Assembly (NCBI GenBank): GCA_017354515.1
Contig: JAFMQT010000014.1
Location: 1-22,516 of the forward strand
From: Nocardia sp.
Lineage (GTDB): Bacteria > Actinomycetota > Actinomycetes > Mycobacteriales > Mycobacteriaceae
Reading direction: 5' to 3'
DNA: 22,516 nt
The position numbers and the translations under genes were made by a program. Each line of letters opens with the position of its first letter. Positions within the stretch are counted from its first letter, which is position 1. A model generated the notes under the pieces. That model did no database searches and was not told where the DNA came from. It saw nothing but the letters and a program-made list of their open reading frames with translations. Shown piece by piece: positions 21,886-22,516 of the stretch.

Positions 21886-22516
21886 ATGACGCAGGCGAAT
21901 ATCGAAGTACGCGAACGAGTTCCCAGCCAGGACCGAGTCGCGGTGCGCGTGGTCGATTCCGATGTGCACCCGGTCCCGCGCGCCGGCCGGCTCGAGGAAT
22001 TCTATCCCGAGCCCTACCGCAGCAAATATTTCCTGAGCCATCCGGTGGCCGGCACCATCACCTACGACGCACCGGATTTCGCCTACGCGTATGCGATGCG
22101 GGTGGATTCCTTCCCCGAGAAGGGCGGATTTCCGGGCAGCGACCCCGACACCCTGTTCAAACAGCTCATCATGGGTGCGGGCTCGGATATCTGCATTCTC
22201 GAACCCGGACTGCGCCAGTGCCGCACTCCCGAGGCCAGTTCGGCCGCCTGTGTAGCCACCAATCTGTGGCTGGATGCCGACTGGCTGTCCTCCGAGGTGA
22301 ACTGGCACGAACGGTTCCGCGGGTCGATCTCGGCGGCGGCCGAGGATCCACTGGCCGCGGCCCGCGAAATCGAGCAGTGGGCGGGGCACCCCTATATGGC
22401 GCAGATCCTGATCCGCGCCGAACCTCGTCCGGCCTGGGGCGATCCGATGTACGACCCGGTCTGGGCGGCGGCGGTCAAACACGATATCCCGGTGGCCTGC
22501 CACCTCTCGCGCGGGT
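21886..22516 (+). CDS. Amidohydrolase-2 family protein, partial at window end
   Basis: The first 210 residues of a second amidohydrolase-2 protein; the 3' end is outside the window. It keeps the metal-binding D-x-H in VVDSDVHPVPR (Asp26, His28). Family features follow: RLEEFYPEPYRSKYF, a substrate-region segment rich in aromatic residues (60-80), NLWLDADWLSS, RFRGSISAAAEDPLAAAREI, and a late VACHLSRG whose His206 is another probable metal ligand. GGAGG at 21876-21880 stands 5 nt before ATG 21886. It lies 25 bp downstream of the first amidohydrolase and is surely co-transcribed. The two are paralogues and may form a heteromer, this one carrying the active site. Confidence 0.82.
   Translation, partial: MTQANIEVRERVPSQDRVAVRVVDSDVHPVPRAGRLEEFYPEPYRSKYFLSHPVAGTITYDAPDFAYAYAMRVDSFPEKGGFPGSDPDTLFKQLIMGAGSDICILEPGLRQCRTPEASSAACVATNLWLDADWLSSEVNWHERFRGSISAAAEDPLAAAREIEQWAGHPYMAQILIRAEPRPAWGDPMYDPVWAAAVKHDIPVACHLSRG

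Noticed and set aside
1..22516. Search by eye for tRNA, rRNA, insertion sequences, integrases, toxin-antitoxin or phage-defence genes and CRISPR repeats
   Set aside because: None was seen; gene content and codon use look like ordinary chromosomal actinobacterial DNA.

Overview
The window is GC-rich actinobacterial DNA, most likely from Nocardia or a close relative in the Corynebacteriales. The support is codon use with strong G/C at third positions, frequent GTG starts, promoters that seem to drive leaderless mRNAs, an XRE-DUF5753 regulator divergent from a DUF574 methyltransferase, a secreted cutinase-family hydrolase, a DUF3159-type membrane protein, a BcpB-like peroxiredoxin and a CrtL-type lycopene cyclase as found in Rhodococcus. 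The genus is inferred from gene content. I saw no tRNA, rRNA, insertion sequence, prophage or CRISPR array.

Layout. 1-309: no convincing gene. 310-4070: an SDR oxidoreductase (-) divergent from a protein with two DUF1003 units, then a SAM methyltransferase and a NERD-like hypothetical (+). 4122-4159: a strong hairpin between converging genes. 4180-4419: a small exported protein (-). 4420-4849: a 430-bp gene-free stretch holding a 14-bp-stem hairpin. 4850-6566: lysR and cutinase, closely spaced on the minus strand, divergent from a marR gene across a GCAAG/CTTGC palindrome. 7173-8476: a DUF3159 membrane protein (-) divergent from bcpB (+). 8500-10470: XRE-DUF5753 (-) divergent from DUF574 methyltransferase (+), with a 17-bp palindrome between them. 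10541-14171: a FabG-like SDR (+), a proline-rich single-pass membrane protein (-), a lycopene cyclase (+) and a PP2C phosphatase (-).

14380-22516 looks like one catabolic neighbourhood. A split cobalamin-dependent acyl-CoA mutase (large subunit and B12 subunit overlapping by 1 nt, -) is divergent from an HSDL2-like SDR, a 72-aa zinc-ribbon protein and a CoA-acylating methylmalonate-semialdehyde dehydrogenase (+). These are followed by a terminator, a fused double TetR regulator, and two consecutive amidohydrolase-2 proteins, the second cut by the window end. Two near-identical 18-bp sites, one upstream of the TetR gene and one upstream of the amidohydrolases, suggest that the regulator controls both. 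A carbon-skeleton mutase, a dehydrogenase and MmsA would fit degradation of a branched or methyl-substituted acid through CoA thioesters to propionyl-CoA or acetyl-CoA. The substrate cannot be read from the sequence.

The most unusual points are the first amidohydrolase having lost two expected metal ligands while its partner keeps the one that is visible, an in-frame TGA just upstream of the TetR coding region, and active-site changes in the mutase.
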